Positions 1-9,342 of a stretch of 64,000 nt of DNA are shown here, one piece after another (the stretch's first letter is position 1; every line of letters begins with the position of its first letter). The translations under genes were made by a program, and so were the position numbers. The notes beneath the pieces were generated by a model. That model ran no database searches and had not been told where the DNA came from. It was given only the letters and a program-made list of their open reading frames with translations. Source of the stretch: Singulisphaera acidiphila DSM 18658 (GTDB lineage Bacteria > Planctomycetota > Planctomycetia > Isosphaerales > Isosphaeraceae); NCBI RefSeq assembly GCF_000242455.2, contig NC_019892.1:5466744-5530743 (forward strand). The letters are read 5' to 3'.

Positions 1-140
1 ATGGTCTCCGGACTGAGCCGGGTCGGATTGCGCGAGACGGGGTTGAGGTTCAAGGCGTCGTCGAACACAGCAAGTGTCCGGCGGTCCGAAACGCTCAACA
101 GGTCGTCGTCGACGATCATCGTGGGATCGTGAGGGATCAC
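1..140 (-). CDS. Truncated start of an unidentified gene, last visible gene of the glycan/ABC operon
   Basis: The first 46 codons of a leftward gene that runs off the window edge. A GTG start at 140-138 overlaps the TGA stop of the ABC exporter (139-137), a GTGA arrangement that suggests translational coupling. An in-frame ATG lies seven codons further in. The visible protein begins MIPHDPTMIVDDDLLSVSDR and shows no signal peptide, membrane segment or motif I recognise. The context (glycosyltransferases and an exporter upstream) suggests a role in the same glycoconjugate pathway, but that is inference only. Confidence 0.6.
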   Translation of the reverse strand, partial: MIPHDPTMIVDDDLLSVSDRRTLAVFDDALNLNPVSRNPTRLSPET

Positions 141-1918
141 GCGGGCTGCCTCTGGGGGGCGCTTTGGAGTTCGTACAACTGACGATAGAGCGGGCAAGTG
201 TGGAGCAGTGACTCATGAGAACCCTGGCCGACGACCCGCCCTTGGTCCATCACCAGGATCGTATCGACGCTTCGGATCGTGGAGAGGCGATGGGCGACGA
301 GGAAGGTCGTCCTCCCCTCCATCAGGCGATCGAGGGCGTCGAGGATGACCGCTTCGGTCCGCGAGTCGATCGAGGAGGTCGGTTCGTCGAGCAGGAGAAT
401 CGGCGCGTTCTTGAGGAACGCCCTCGCCACCGAGATTCGCTGCCGTTCCCCCCCGGAGAGCTTCGCCCCGCGCTCTCCGACCACGGTGTCGTAGCCGTCG
501 GGGAGTTTGCATATGAACTGATGCGCGTTGGCGGCCTTCGCTGCGTCGATGATCTCGTCCATCGTTGCGTCGAGTCGACCGTAACGGATGTTGTTGGCGA
601 TCGTGTCGGAGAAGAGGAGCGGCTCCTGGAGCACGAGGCTCACTTGCTTCCTGAGCGATTCGAGAGTCAGCGAGCGAATGTCTTCGCCGTCGAGAAGGAT
701 GCGCCCGTGCGTCGGGTCGTAGAATCGGAGGATCAGGCTAATCAAGGTCGTCTTACCCGCCCCGGTCGGGCCCACGAGAGCGACGCGCTGGCCGGGAACG
801 ACCTCGAAGTCAATCTCCTTGAGGGTGTCGACGCGATCGGCGTAGCGGAACTGCACCCCCTCAAACGCTACCTGGCCGAGAGCGCGGCCCGAGACCCGCG
901 CTCCCGGCGGGTCGCTGACCTCGGGGATCGTGTCGAGCAGCTCCAGGGTGAGCCTGAGACTGACGATCTGATCCTGGAGTGAGCCGACCGTCTGGCTGAT
1001 GGCTTCCAACGGCTTGTAGACCGCCGCGACGTAGGACAGGATCACCAGGAGTTCTCCGACCGTGAGCCGGCCTTTGAGGGCATGGTAGGCCCCATAGCCG
1101 AGCACGAGCGCGGTGCCGCATGCCGTCGTCATGTTCACCGCGAGGGAGAAGAGGGTCTGACGCACCGTGAGGCGAACGCGCTCGTCAACGGCTTGGGTCC
1201 CCTGAGCGCGGTAGCGGCGGTACTCGTGGTCTTCACGGCCAAACGCCGCGATCACGCGAATCATCGAGATCGCCTCGTGGATCACCGAGAGGGTCTCGGC
1301 CTCGAACCCCTTGACCCGGACGATCTGAGGCTGGATGTGCTTGACGTAGTAGCGCGTCGAGTAGTAGAGCAAGGGGACGATGCTGACCGAGAGCAGGGCC
1401 AGTTTGGGGTCGATCAGGTAAATGACTGCGAACATCCCGAAGAGGGTCAACGCGTTGGTCGCCAGCGGAGGGACGGCCATGATCAGGCCCGAGGCCGCGT
1501 CACACTGATAGCTGATCTGATAGATGAGCATTCCCGAGCGGCGACGGTCGTGGAAGGCCATCGAGAGCCGCTGGGAGTGGCGGAACAGGTCGCTCCGAAA
1601 GTCGAGCCCCATGCTCAGATTCAGTTTCGTGTTGACGTAGTTCTCCAGGACATGCATCAGGTTGTTGAAAAAGGCGATGAAGAGGCCCCCGGCTACGGCC
1701 AGGGCGAGCACCGCGGCGCGGTCGCCGGCCAGTGGGCCGAGAATCATGACCACGATTCGGGGGGGAGGGGCTCCGCCCAGGGCGTTATCGACGAGAATCT
1801 TCAGCGGCCAGGGAGTCAGCAGGCTCGCCATTGCGGTCGCGGCGATGATCAGGACCGACGCGACGGCCAGACCTCGGTACGGTTTCAGGTAATGGAGCAC
1901 CCGCCAGTAGAGTCTCAC
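137..1918 (-). CDS. ABC exporter, fused membrane and ATPase domains (MsbA/lipid-polysaccharide type)
   Basis: A 593-residue half-transporter that would act as a homodimer in the cytoplasmic membrane and export a lipid- or glycan-type substrate using ATP. The N-terminal ~320 residues carry the transmembrane domain (hydrophobic segments near residues 18-38, 60-85 and 150-190). The C-terminal ATPase has Walker A GPTGAGKTT, signature LSGGERQR, Walker B ILLLDEPTSS and H-loop VAHRLST. The length is normal for the MsbA/HlyB-like class. It lies 58 bases downstream of a glycosyltransferase and overlaps the next gene by 4 bases, so it probably exports the product of these glycosyltransferases. Fold and ATPase identity are certain; the substrate is inferred. 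Confidence 0.93.
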   Translation of the reverse strand: MRLYWRVLHYLKPYRGLAVASVLIIAATAMASLLTPWPLKILVDNALGGAPPPRIVVMILGPLAGDRAAVLALAVAGGLFIAFFNNLMHVLENYVNTKLNLSMGLDFRSDLFRHSQRLSMAFHDRRRSGMLIYQISYQCDAASGLIMAVPPLATNALTLFGMFAVIYLIDPKLALLSVSIVPLLYYSTRYYVKHIQPQIVRVKGFEAETLSVIHEAISMIRVIAAFGREDHEYRRYRAQGTQAVDERVRLTVRQTLFSLAVNMTTACGTALVLGYGAYHALKGRLTVGELLVILSYVAAVYKPLEAISQTVGSLQDQIVSLRLTLELLDTIPEVSDPPGARVSGRALGQVAFEGVQFRYADRVDTLKEIDFEVVPGQRVALVGPTGAGKTTLISLILRFYDPTHGRILLDGEDIRSLTLESLRKQVSLVLQEPLLFSDTIANNIRYGRLDATMDEIIDAAKAANAHQFICKLPDGYDTVVGERGAKLSGGERQRISVARAFLKNAPILLLDEPTSSIDSRTEAVILDALDRLMEGRTTFLVAHRLSTIRSVDTILVMDQGRVVGQGSHESLLHTCPLYRQLYELQSAPQRQPA

Positions 1919-1976
1919 GGTCGGTCACTCGGAAGTTTATTTTTGCGGCGATCGTCGTCGGCTCCGGCCGATGCGA

Positions 1977-3146
1977 TCAAAGGGCGTCGATCAGTTGAGA
2001 GAGCACGCGGTCCGAGTCGAAGAACTCGACCGCCACTTGCCGCGCGGCGCGGCGGTGGCGCGGATAGTCGGTGTTGATCGTTTCGATCGCCGCCGCCGCT
2101 TCTTCAAGGTCTGAGAAAGCGAAAAGCCCCTCGCCGGTCGGGAGATGGCCGCTGAAGCCCGTCTCTTGAGTGACGACGGGCCGGCCGGCCGCCAGATAAG
2201 TCGCGCTGCGGTCGCTGAACCAGCCGCTATGGAAACGGACGTTCTGATCCTTGGCCACGGTGAATTCGCCCCGAGAACCGGCGACGTAACGGCGGTAGTC
2301 GTCCGGGTCGCGCGAGACGTCCAGGGCGTCGCGGACCGACCAGCCTTTCTCTCGGAGCATCCGGCGATCGTCGTCGCCGCACTTCCCCAGCGCCAGCTCC
2401 AGGCGTTGGTCGATCCGGGACGGAAGATCGAGAAGCCTCATGAACTCGTGATGCTTGCTCCAGGTGTACGTCTCGCCTGCGAACGCGAAGACGCGTTGAG
2501 GCTGGCACCAGTTGCCGACGGTGGTGAAGGCGTCGCCGGGGCCGACGTCCTGATCCTTCCAGAAGTCCAGGACGACGGGTTGGCGAGTTGCATGGAATGA
2601 GTAGCGGTCGCAAACCGGCAGCGGGCAACCGGGCCGGCCGTAGTCTTCGCCGAAAGTAAAGAAGGCGCAATGCGCGTCGAGGAATGCGACGGTCTCGGGG
2701 TTCCCGTCGGCCAGCTCGATCTGGGTGGCGACGGGGTCGGTCTCCAGGTAAACCAGGCGACCGGTGGCACGCAGTTCGTTTGTCGGAATCGTTCCACCGT
2801 GGAGATTGATGATCCAATCGGCCGTTTCGTAACGACGAGACAGCTCCTGCTCCGAGAGTCCATAGCAGCGGCCGTCGGAATGCATCGCGAGGAAGGCCCA
2901 GTGGCCGTCGAGGTCGACCCGACGGAGGATCCGGTTGATGAACGCGGCGGCTTTGATCGAGCCCTCGACGTCGTCCGGCCCGAGGAACATCGAAGGAGCG
3001 ACCCCGTGCATCTCGACATAGGTCACGTGGTATCCGAGCCTTCTGAATCCGAGCAGGTAATGGAGCGTTTGCCAGACGACCCCGCCGACGGGCATCTTGG
3101 CCATCATGCCGAGCACGACGATCGATTTCGGGCCGTGAACGTTCAT
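1977..3146 (-). CDS. Glycosyltransferase, GT-B-like family
   Basis: A 389-residue predicted glycosyltransferase. The ATG at 3146-3144 overlaps the stop of the upstream gene as ATGA, so this start is preferred over in-frame upstream codons. The N-terminus IVVLGMMAKMPVGGVVWQTL looks like the first strand and loop of a GT-B fold. The C-terminal part has the donor-site pattern WFSDRSATYLAAGRPVV then QETGFSGHLPTGEGLFAFSD, typical of GT1/GT4-like enzymes, followed by a helix with DYPRHRRAARQVAVEFF. There is no signal peptide, so it acts in the cytoplasm. It sits between a GH/GT2 fusion and an ABC exporter. Donor and acceptor cannot be told from sequence. Confidence 0.8.
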   Translation of the reverse strand: MNVHGPKSIVVLGMMAKMPVGGVVWQTLHYLLGFRRLGYHVTYVEMHGVAPSMFLGPDDVEGSIKAAAFINRILRRVDLDGHWAFLAMHSDGRCYGLSEQELSRRYETADWIINLHGGTIPTNELRATGRLVYLETDPVATQIELADGNPETVAFLDAHCAFFTFGEDYGRPGCPLPVCDRYSFHATRQPVVLDFWKDQDVGPGDAFTTVGNWCQPQRVFAFAGETYTWSKHHEFMRLLDLPSRIDQRLELALGKCGDDDRRMLREKGWSVRDALDVSRDPDDYRRYVAGSRGEFTVAKDQNVRFHSGWFSDRSATYLAAGRPVVTQETGFSGHLPTGEGLFAFSDLEEAAAAIETINTDYPRHRRAARQVAVEFFDSDRVLSQLIDAL

Positions 3147-5836
3147 GCGAACGGCCCCCCCACGCTCGTCGTTTCCAAGCCGCCGGCCGCCGAGGCCACG
3201 GCCTGCTGGTTCTCCGCCTTGCGCGAGATCCATCGCCGGCCCTGAGGTTCCTCGAGGGGAGGGCAGGGGGTCAGCCCGATTTGGCCGGCGACGGCGTCAA
3301 ACCAGTCGACCACGCGGTCGGCCGCCCGGCTCGCCTGCCACCAACGGGCGGCCAGGAGTGCGCTTGTGGCGGTCAAGACGATGGCCGCCGGCTTCGGAAA
3401 GGTCAGAGCGAAAACGGGGAGTGCGACCGCTGCGACGGTCCCGATCGCCTTGACCCACTGCGCGAGGCTGAGCCGGTAGCAGACCCGGATCAAGCAACGG
3501 CCTCCGCCGTGATCTTCCTGGACCGTGCAGACCTTGAGGATCAGGCCCGCCCGGCAGTACACGCCCAGGTCCCAATCGGACCAGCCGGAGTCGAGCACTC
3601 GAGCCCATTTCCGCTCGTTCAAGGATTCCACGGCGCGGCGGAGTAAATCAATCCGGTTGGGCCCATTCTCCGACCAATAGGCTGCGAATCGCGGTCCGAA
3701 CCAGGGCCAAGAGCCAGGCGGGCTCAAGGAGGCCGAGCCTTCCGCCTCGGTGCGGCCTTCACGCGGAACGCGATGCGCGATCAGTCGCGTCCGGTATCGG
3801 AACCAGGATCGAACCAAGGGCTGAAGATAACATAATAAAGCGATCAGCGGACGGGTCGTCCAGCGCAGGTGGCGGCGGTCGGGACGGGCCTGAGCCGCCC
3901 GCAGCGCCGCAACGAAGACCGAGAGCGCGATCATGACCGCCGAGAGCGCGAAGAGCGGTCGGCCGACGACAAGAGCCGCCGCCGCCGTCGCGAGTGCGAC
4001 GGCGTGCCATTCCAACGTGCTGGGGAGCATCGCCCAATGACCGGCGTTCGGTTGGTAGACGCACTGGAACAGGCCGGTCCCGAAAGTCCCCCGGTAAATC
4101 AGCGGGGAGGAGAGCCGGAGGCCCACGGCCGATGGTCCATACACGACTCCGTGCCACTTGCCGCTGCCCATCGCCGTGAATCGGTCGGGATGCGTGAATG
4201 AGAGAAGTGCCTCGGCCTCGCCGTAGCCGGCCTGCTGCTTGAAGTAGCGGCGCGGTGTGTGGCGGCGGTGGTGCCAGACGCACGCGCCCGGCGCGAACGT
4301 GATCCGGTAGCCCGCGTTTTGAAGCCTCCAGCAGACGTCCACGTCGTCGCCGGCTGTTCGGAAGCCCGGATCAAATCCGTGGATTGCCTCCAGGGCCTCG
4401 CGACGAAAAGCCATGTTGCAGCCGGGAACGTGCTCGGCAAGCTGGTCTTCCAGCAAGACGTGCGTGGGCTGCCCGGGAGAGGCAGCGATGCAGCCGGCGA
4501 GCCAGCCGTCGTCGGGCGTCAAGTTGGGACCGCCCACCGCCGCTGCGCCGTTGCGATTGAGCTGGTCGACCAGGTGGCTCAGCCAATCCGGGTCGGCAAA
4601 GCAGTCGCTGTCGGTATAAGCGATGATCGACCCGGTGGCTGTCGCGAGGCCGACGTTCCTTGCGACGCTCAGGCCCAGGTTCGCTTGGCGGATCGCCGTA
4701 ATCTCGGGGAACCGTTCCAGCACTTCGCCCGTGGCGTCGGTCGACCCGTCGTCGACGACGATGACTTCATAGTCGGGATAGTCGAGAGCCTGAAGCGATT
4801 GCAGGCACTGGTCGAGCGTCCGACCGCCGTTGTACGTGCAAACCACGACGGAGACCCGTGGAGTCTCTCTCAACAAGGCGTGCGGGCGGAGTTCCCCGTC
4901 CAGCTGCAGCGCATGATAGGCGGCTTTCGGCGTTCGGTCGGTTTGCGTCACGCCGAAGGCCCAATTCTCCACCTGATGCCCCCCGGTGTGCCAGTCGTCG
5001 GTCCATGAGAAAACGAACGCACCGGCCAACCCCGCCATCATCGCCTCGCGCAGATGACCGGAAAGGAACGCCGCCTGGGCGGACTCGCCGTTGCGCATCG
5101 TATCCATCCCGAGTTCGCCGAGCAGCAGCGGGCGCTCCCCGGTGAGATTCTGAAGCCGGAGAAGATACGAGCGAAAGACGGCCGGGTCGTGGAGGTAGAC
5201 GTTGAACGTCGACAGGTCGAAGGAAGACAGGTCGAGATATTCGGTTGGAGGATAGTTGGCGTAGGTGACGAGCCGTTCCGGGTCAGCCTGGTGGGCGACG
5301 TCGCACAGGTCGGCGAGAAAACGCTCCACCCGCCGGACGCCGTGCCATCGCACGATGTCGGGAGGGACTTCGTTCCCCACGCAGTAGGCCAGGACACCCC
5401 CTCGCTTCCGCCCGAACTCCGCCGCCTCCCGCACCGCCCGGCGAGCCTCCGCCCGGGCGCGGACGCTCTGGAGAAAACAGAGATGCTTTGGCCAAGGCAC
5501 ATCGATCAGCAACGCCATCCCCCGTGCCTCGGCCTTCTCCAGCAGCCAGGCGGGCGGAACATGATAGGTCCGCAAGGCGTTGATACCCGCCTCGGCCATC
5601 TGGAAAAGATCGAAGTCGCAATGGGCCGGGGAGGGAAAACGGCCTCCGGATGCGTCGGGAGCGAAAGGGCCGTAGGTCACCCCTCGGATGCGGAAGCGTT
5701 TGCCGTCACGGGCAAGAAACTTGCCGTCCAGGAGGATGCGGCCCGTCCCATTCGGCCGTGAAACGACCGGGGGTTCCTCGGGAGGGCCATAGACGCTCAT
5801 CGTGTCGATGCAACGGGTCATCGCGTTATGGTTCAT
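3143..5836 (-). CDS. Glycoside-hydrolase-like domain fused to GT2 glycosyltransferase
   Basis: An 897-residue two-domain protein. Residues ~30-315 resemble a clan GH-A TIM barrel: GKRFRIRGVTYGPF, a candidate acid/base in VGNEVPP, a candidate nucleophile in LLLGELGMDT, and FSWTDDWHTGG. Residues ~325-560 are a family 2 glycosyltransferase: VSVVVCTYNGGRTLDQCLQS, the metal-binding VDDGSTDATGE, AYTDSDCFADPDW, and a D(D)xxW-like GDDVDVCWRLQNAGY. Hydrophobic segments follow (~600-680), then a C-terminal region with another near 840. The start is placed at 5836; 5821 and 5800 are possible, and an upstream extension to 5947 looks non-coding. It heads the operon and overlaps the next gene by 4 bases. 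Domain calls are firm; the joint activity is inferred. Confidence 0.85.
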   Translation of the reverse strand: MNHNAMTRCIDTMSVYGPPEEPPVVSRPNGTGRILLDGKFLARDGKRFRIRGVTYGPFAPDASGGRFPSPAHCDFDLFQMAEAGINALRTYHVPPAWLLEKAEARGMALLIDVPWPKHLCFLQSVRARAEARRAVREAAEFGRKRGGVLAYCVGNEVPPDIVRWHGVRRVERFLADLCDVAHQADPERLVTYANYPPTEYLDLSSFDLSTFNVYLHDPAVFRSYLLRLQNLTGERPLLLGELGMDTMRNGESAQAAFLSGHLREAMMAGLAGAFVFSWTDDWHTGGHQVENWAFGVTQTDRTPKAAYHALQLDGELRPHALLRETPRVSVVVCTYNGGRTLDQCLQSLQALDYPDYEVIVVDDGSTDATGEVLERFPEITAIRQANLGLSVARNVGLATATGSIIAYTDSDCFADPDWLSHLVDQLNRNGAAAVGGPNLTPDDGWLAGCIAASPGQPTHVLLEDQLAEHVPGCNMAFRREALEAIHGFDPGFRTAGDDVDVCWRLQNAGYRITFAPGACVWHHRRHTPRRYFKQQAGYGEAEALLSFTHPDRFTAMGSGKWHGVVYGPSAVGLRLSSPLIYRGTFGTGLFQCVYQPNAGHWAMLPSTLEWHAVALATAAAALVVGRPLFALSAVMIALSVFVAALRAAQARPDRRHLRWTTRPLIALLCYLQPLVRSWFRYRTRLIAHRVPREGRTEAEGSASLSPPGSWPWFGPRFAAYWSENGPNRIDLLRRAVESLNERKWARVLDSGWSDWDLGVYCRAGLILKVCTVQEDHGGGRCLIRVCYRLSLAQWVKAIGTVAAVALPVFALTFPKPAAIVLTATSALLAARWWQASRAADRVVDWFDAVAGQIGLTPCPPLEEPQGRRWISRKAENQQAVASAAGGLETTSVGGPFA

Positions 5837-6356
5837 GAGGGAATCTAGGGGTGGTGACGCTCGACGACCGCTGGATCCGCTAGCTAGGTTGCCTCTGGCC
5901 GACTTGGTTGACCCCGCGCGACAGGATTGCGCCACCACCGACCCCAAGATGCCTTGCGCGGGAAGGCTTCCGGTCGTTGTTGCGTTCGTGGTTCCAGGCG
6001 CATCGCGGGATCTCGCAGGAGAAGTTGCCGTGATCTCTTGGCTTCTTCGAGATTGTTCACAACGACCGGGATCGTCGCAAGAGCTTGCTGGAATCTCCTG
6101 TCATTCTTTTGCTCACACCAAAACGGGATCAATCGTGAGTCAATGCAGATTATCTGGAAAAAATCGAATTCAATAGAAACGAATTTCAGTAATATCCTTG
6201 GGGACAGGGCTCGATCAAGCGACGCAACTGCAAAGAACGAGTTCGGCAGCATGGGCGATGCGGGTTGATCGAGGCTGAGCAAGGTCTCCCGGAAGCGAGG
6301 CGCACCCCCTCTTTGTTTTTACGGGTTGGGTGACACGACGACGAAAAGAATAAGGA
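5837..6356. other. Intergenic, likely promoter region
   Basis: About 520 bases between the end of the DUF1559-FGE-PD40 gene and the start of the glycan operon. The middle (6100-6200) is clearly AT-richer than its surroundings, as expected for the promoter of the leftward glycan operon. Short open frames on both strands have no recognisable protein features. No RNA gene or clear terminator was seen. Confidence 0.4.
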
Positions 6357-9182
6357 TCAACGGATTCCGGCACCGCTGGGTTGAGACCCGCCCGCCACAC
6401 TCACACGCGTCGCGGACGATGGGTTTTGGGGGAGCCACGACGGCCTTGAGTCTTCGCCGAAGACAAGGGTTCCTCGCGACAAAACTGTCGATCGTTCCGA
6501 CGCGAGGTCGTGAACCATGAGATCGCCTCGCAGGCTTTGCAAGCTCTCGTAATGCACGAAAGCGATCGAGCGGCCATCGGGCGACCAGACCGGAAACACA
6601 TTGAGTCCGTCTTCGGCAATGGTCTGTTGCGCTCCACCGTCGAAATTGGCGACGACGAGCCGCATACCGGCGTGGGTCGTATCCCAATCGGTAAACGCGA
6701 TCTGTTGACCGTCGGGCGACCAGGCCGGCGCGGCGATGAATGGGACGTCCTCACGAACGCGATGGACCTTCTTCCCGTCAGGGCCGACGACGGACAGATC
6801 GACCACGCCGGGTTTGTCTTGACGCACCGAGACGAAGAGAATGCGGGTTCCGTCCGGAGACCAGGCGGGCATGGCGAGGTTGGCCGCGTCGTTGGCGAGT
6901 TGCCGGAGACTGCTCCCGTCGTTCCCCACGACGTGAAGACTCCAGGCCGTGTTGTCTGGGCTGGCTGCGAACGCGACCTGGCGGCCATCGGGGGACCATG
7001 TGGGGGATTTGACGAAGGGGAACGCTTTTTGAGTGAGGTTCCGCGGATATTGGCCGCTGGCGTCGGTGACGACGATATCGGTCTTGGCGTCGGCGAACGC
7101 GAGTTGACGGCCGTCGGGAGACCAGACCGGAGAGGCTGACCATGCCTCTCGAAGCAGGGTGCCCGTCCGCCGCGTGGGATCAAAACGAATCAATTCCATC
7201 GCTCTGGGATTGCGATGAGAAGAGTAGAGGGCCAGGGCTCCCGAAAGTTCGGGCTTGTCGGGAGCGGGGTGATTGGAGTTTGCCCCGATTGTCGCGACGA
7301 CGCGGAATCCGATGAATGCGCTGGAAGTCCACGGGGGCGAGACACGGCGGTTGATCAGGCAGCCCTCTCCCGTGAAGAGCCAGTCCGCACCGCGGACGAC
7401 GCGGAGGAAGCCTGAGTTGGGGCCTTGCGGGTCGTCGGTCGGCGAGTGGAGGTAATAATCTCTCTCAAACCAGTCGGAGCACCATTCGAAAACGTTTCCT
7501 CTCATGTCGTACAAGCCGAACGGATTCGGAGCGTACGACCCGACGGCCATGATGCTCAGGGGCTCCTTGAGATGCTCGCCGAGGTTTTCACCGGTCACGA
7601 CGTTGGGTTCCGGTTCGTGCTCGTGCGGTTGATCGTCGCCCGCCCGGCAGGCGTATTCCCATTCGGCCTCGGTCGGGAGACGATAGGCGCGTCCCAGGCG
7701 GACCTCTTCCGGAAGCGCTGAGAGTCGCCAGCAGAATTCGGCCGCGTCTTCCCACGAAACGTGTTCGACGGGCATCATTCCCGTGTCTTGAGCCGTGATT
7801 CCTTTCAGGCCACGAGAGGGGTCGTGCCAACTTGGGTTGGCAAGCATCAGCCGACGGTACTGTTCCTGAGTCACCTCGAACGCCCCCATGTAATAAGGGC
7901 GGGTGATTCGGACCCGGTGAGGAGGCGTTTCGGAAGGTACGTTATTGTCGAGATCTTTATCAGGACGCCCCATGATGAAGTCGCCGGGGGGAATGTAGGA
8001 AAGCTCCATTCCGATGGAATTGACAATTTTGCGGGGTTCGTTGGGCGATTCAATCGTCTTTCGGGCGGCGATCTTGTGGGAGGTGACAGGCTTCTTTGCC
8101 GGCAATTCCAGGCCGTCTGCATCGATCCGATCGCCGGGTGTTTCTCGAGAATGCATGACGTGCCAGAGTGTCGGCGCGATGGAATCGGGGATAAATCGCA
8201 CCGCTCCATCGAGGAACAGGGCGTTGACCCCCCCCTCGTGCCGACTCCTCGCCGTCGCCTGGGCGTTCGACTGCCAGTAAGAACAACAGGGCATTCCCTC
8301 TTTGGCGAGCGCATCGGGGCCGAAGATCTCGTGGAGACTGCCGCACCCCACAATGTCGTCAGCCCGGTCCCCTGGACTGTTCGGCCCGGCGTCGTCTCCT
8401 GAGGCACCGTGGGCAAACGTGATGCTCCCCCCGATTTGCCCCAGCGCCCAGACCCCCCGTGAATCGACGGCATGGATCCCCGCCCGGACCTCGTCGACGG
8501 TCACCAGAGTGGACATGCCGTTGCGAAACTCGCCGGGGCCGAAGGCCCGGTTGATCCCGGCCACGCCGTTGCCCCACCACTGAAACGTCCCCGCCTCGCG
8601 ATCGAATTCGTAATGATAGCCATCAGCGATCGGGGCCGACGATCGCCCTGGATAGCGTCCCGCGGCCTGAGACCCCCCATTGATCGCATAATTGCCTCGG
8701 ACAAAATCGGCGCTGATCTTCCTGACGGAATCTGTATATCGGTAGCGATTGTCCGTGCTGTTGGATGCGTCGTCCGGGCATCGCAGGACCGCCAGCGGCG
8801 TCGTTCGGGGTTTCTCGTTCTGGGGAGCGGTTGCGGGGGCTGAGTGGTCGAAGGAATTGGCCAGCGTTCCCTCCCCGAGTTGGGGCAAAATCAATTGAAG
8901 CCAATTTTCGTAAGTCACGTGTCCTGTGAGGGGCGCGGCGTCCATGCTTCCCACATCGAGGCCATTTGCCGTCCATCGAGCCGCGAGAGGGAGGGTTTGG
9001 TGAGTCTCCATGTAATGATTCAAAGCGACGCCGATCTGTCGAAGATTAGCTCGGCATTGGGAGCGCCGACTCGATTCACGTGAGGCGAGGATCAGCGGGA
9101 TCGAGATGAGAACCACGAAACTCGTCAAGCCAATCAAGACAAAGGCTTCCGTTCGTCTCCATCGCAATCCGTAATCCGGCAT
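6357..9182 (-). CDS. DUF1559 - formylglycine-generating-enzyme-like - PD40 propeller fusion protein
   Basis: A 941-residue protein with three parts. Residues ~12-370 are DUF1559-like: an N-terminal hydrophobic helix after RRTEAF, then SQCRANLRQIGVALNHYMET, and the late ARSRHEGGVNALFLDGAVRF motif. Residues ~385-630 are an FGE/SUMF1-like fold: NSIGMELSYIPPGDFIMG, FEVTQEQYRRLM, RLPTEAEWEYACRAG, DMRGNVFEWCSDWF, RVVRGADW and GFRVV. Residues ~645-910 hold about five TolB/PD40 repeats with WSPDG cores. The start has a strong GGAGGAG-type ribosome site. The N-terminus lacks the usual GFTLIELLVV pilin signature of its neighbours, so cleavage by a prepilin peptidase is doubtful. It is probably anchored outside the cytoplasmic membrane. 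Confidence 0.85.
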   Translation of the reverse strand: MPDYGLRWRRTEAFVLIGLTSFVVLISIPLILASRESSRRSQCRANLRQIGVALNHYMETHQTLPLAARWTANGLDVGSMDAAPLTGHVTYENWLQLILPQLGEGTLANSFDHSAPATAPQNEKPRTTPLAVLRCPDDASNSTDNRYRYTDSVRKISADFVRGNYAINGGSQAAGRYPGRSSAPIADGYHYEFDREAGTFQWWGNGVAGINRAFGPGEFRNGMSTLVTVDEVRAGIHAVDSRGVWALGQIGGSITFAHGASGDDAGPNSPGDRADDIVGCGSLHEIFGPDALAKEGMPCCSYWQSNAQATARSRHEGGVNALFLDGAVRFIPDSIAPTLWHVMHSRETPGDRIDADGLELPAKKPVTSHKIAARKTIESPNEPRKIVNSIGMELSYIPPGDFIMGRPDKDLDNNVPSETPPHRVRITRPYYMGAFEVTQEQYRRLMLANPSWHDPSRGLKGITAQDTGMMPVEHVSWEDAAEFCWRLSALPEEVRLGRAYRLPTEAEWEYACRAGDDQPHEHEPEPNVVTGENLGEHLKEPLSIMAVGSYAPNPFGLYDMRGNVFEWCSDWFERDYYLHSPTDDPQGPNSGFLRVVRGADWLFTGEGCLINRRVSPPWTSSAFIGFRVVATIGANSNHPAPDKPELSGALALYSSHRNPRAMELIRFDPTRRTGTLLREAWSASPVWSPDGRQLAFADAKTDIVVTDASGQYPRNLTQKAFPFVKSPTWSPDGRQVAFAASPDNTAWSLHVVGNDGSSLRQLANDAANLAMPAWSPDGTRILFVSVRQDKPGVVDLSVVGPDGKKVHRVREDVPFIAAPAWSPDGQQIAFTDWDTTHAGMRLVVANFDGGAQQTIAEDGLNVFPVWSPDGRSIAFVHYESLQSLRGDLMVHDLASERSTVLSRGTLVFGEDSRPSWLPQNPSSATRVSVAGGSQPSGAGIR

Positions 9183-9342
9183 CCTTCTCCTCCTCTAAGC
9201 TTAAGCTGTTGGCTAATGCTTTCTTTGATGTTTTGATGAGATTCCAGGACCCGTAAGTCATTCTAAGGATGACCAGGTCTAGCGGTTTATTAAGTTTCTT
9301 TGGATCGCGAGCCTGATCGCAACTGTCTGTCTGCGGCCTCGC

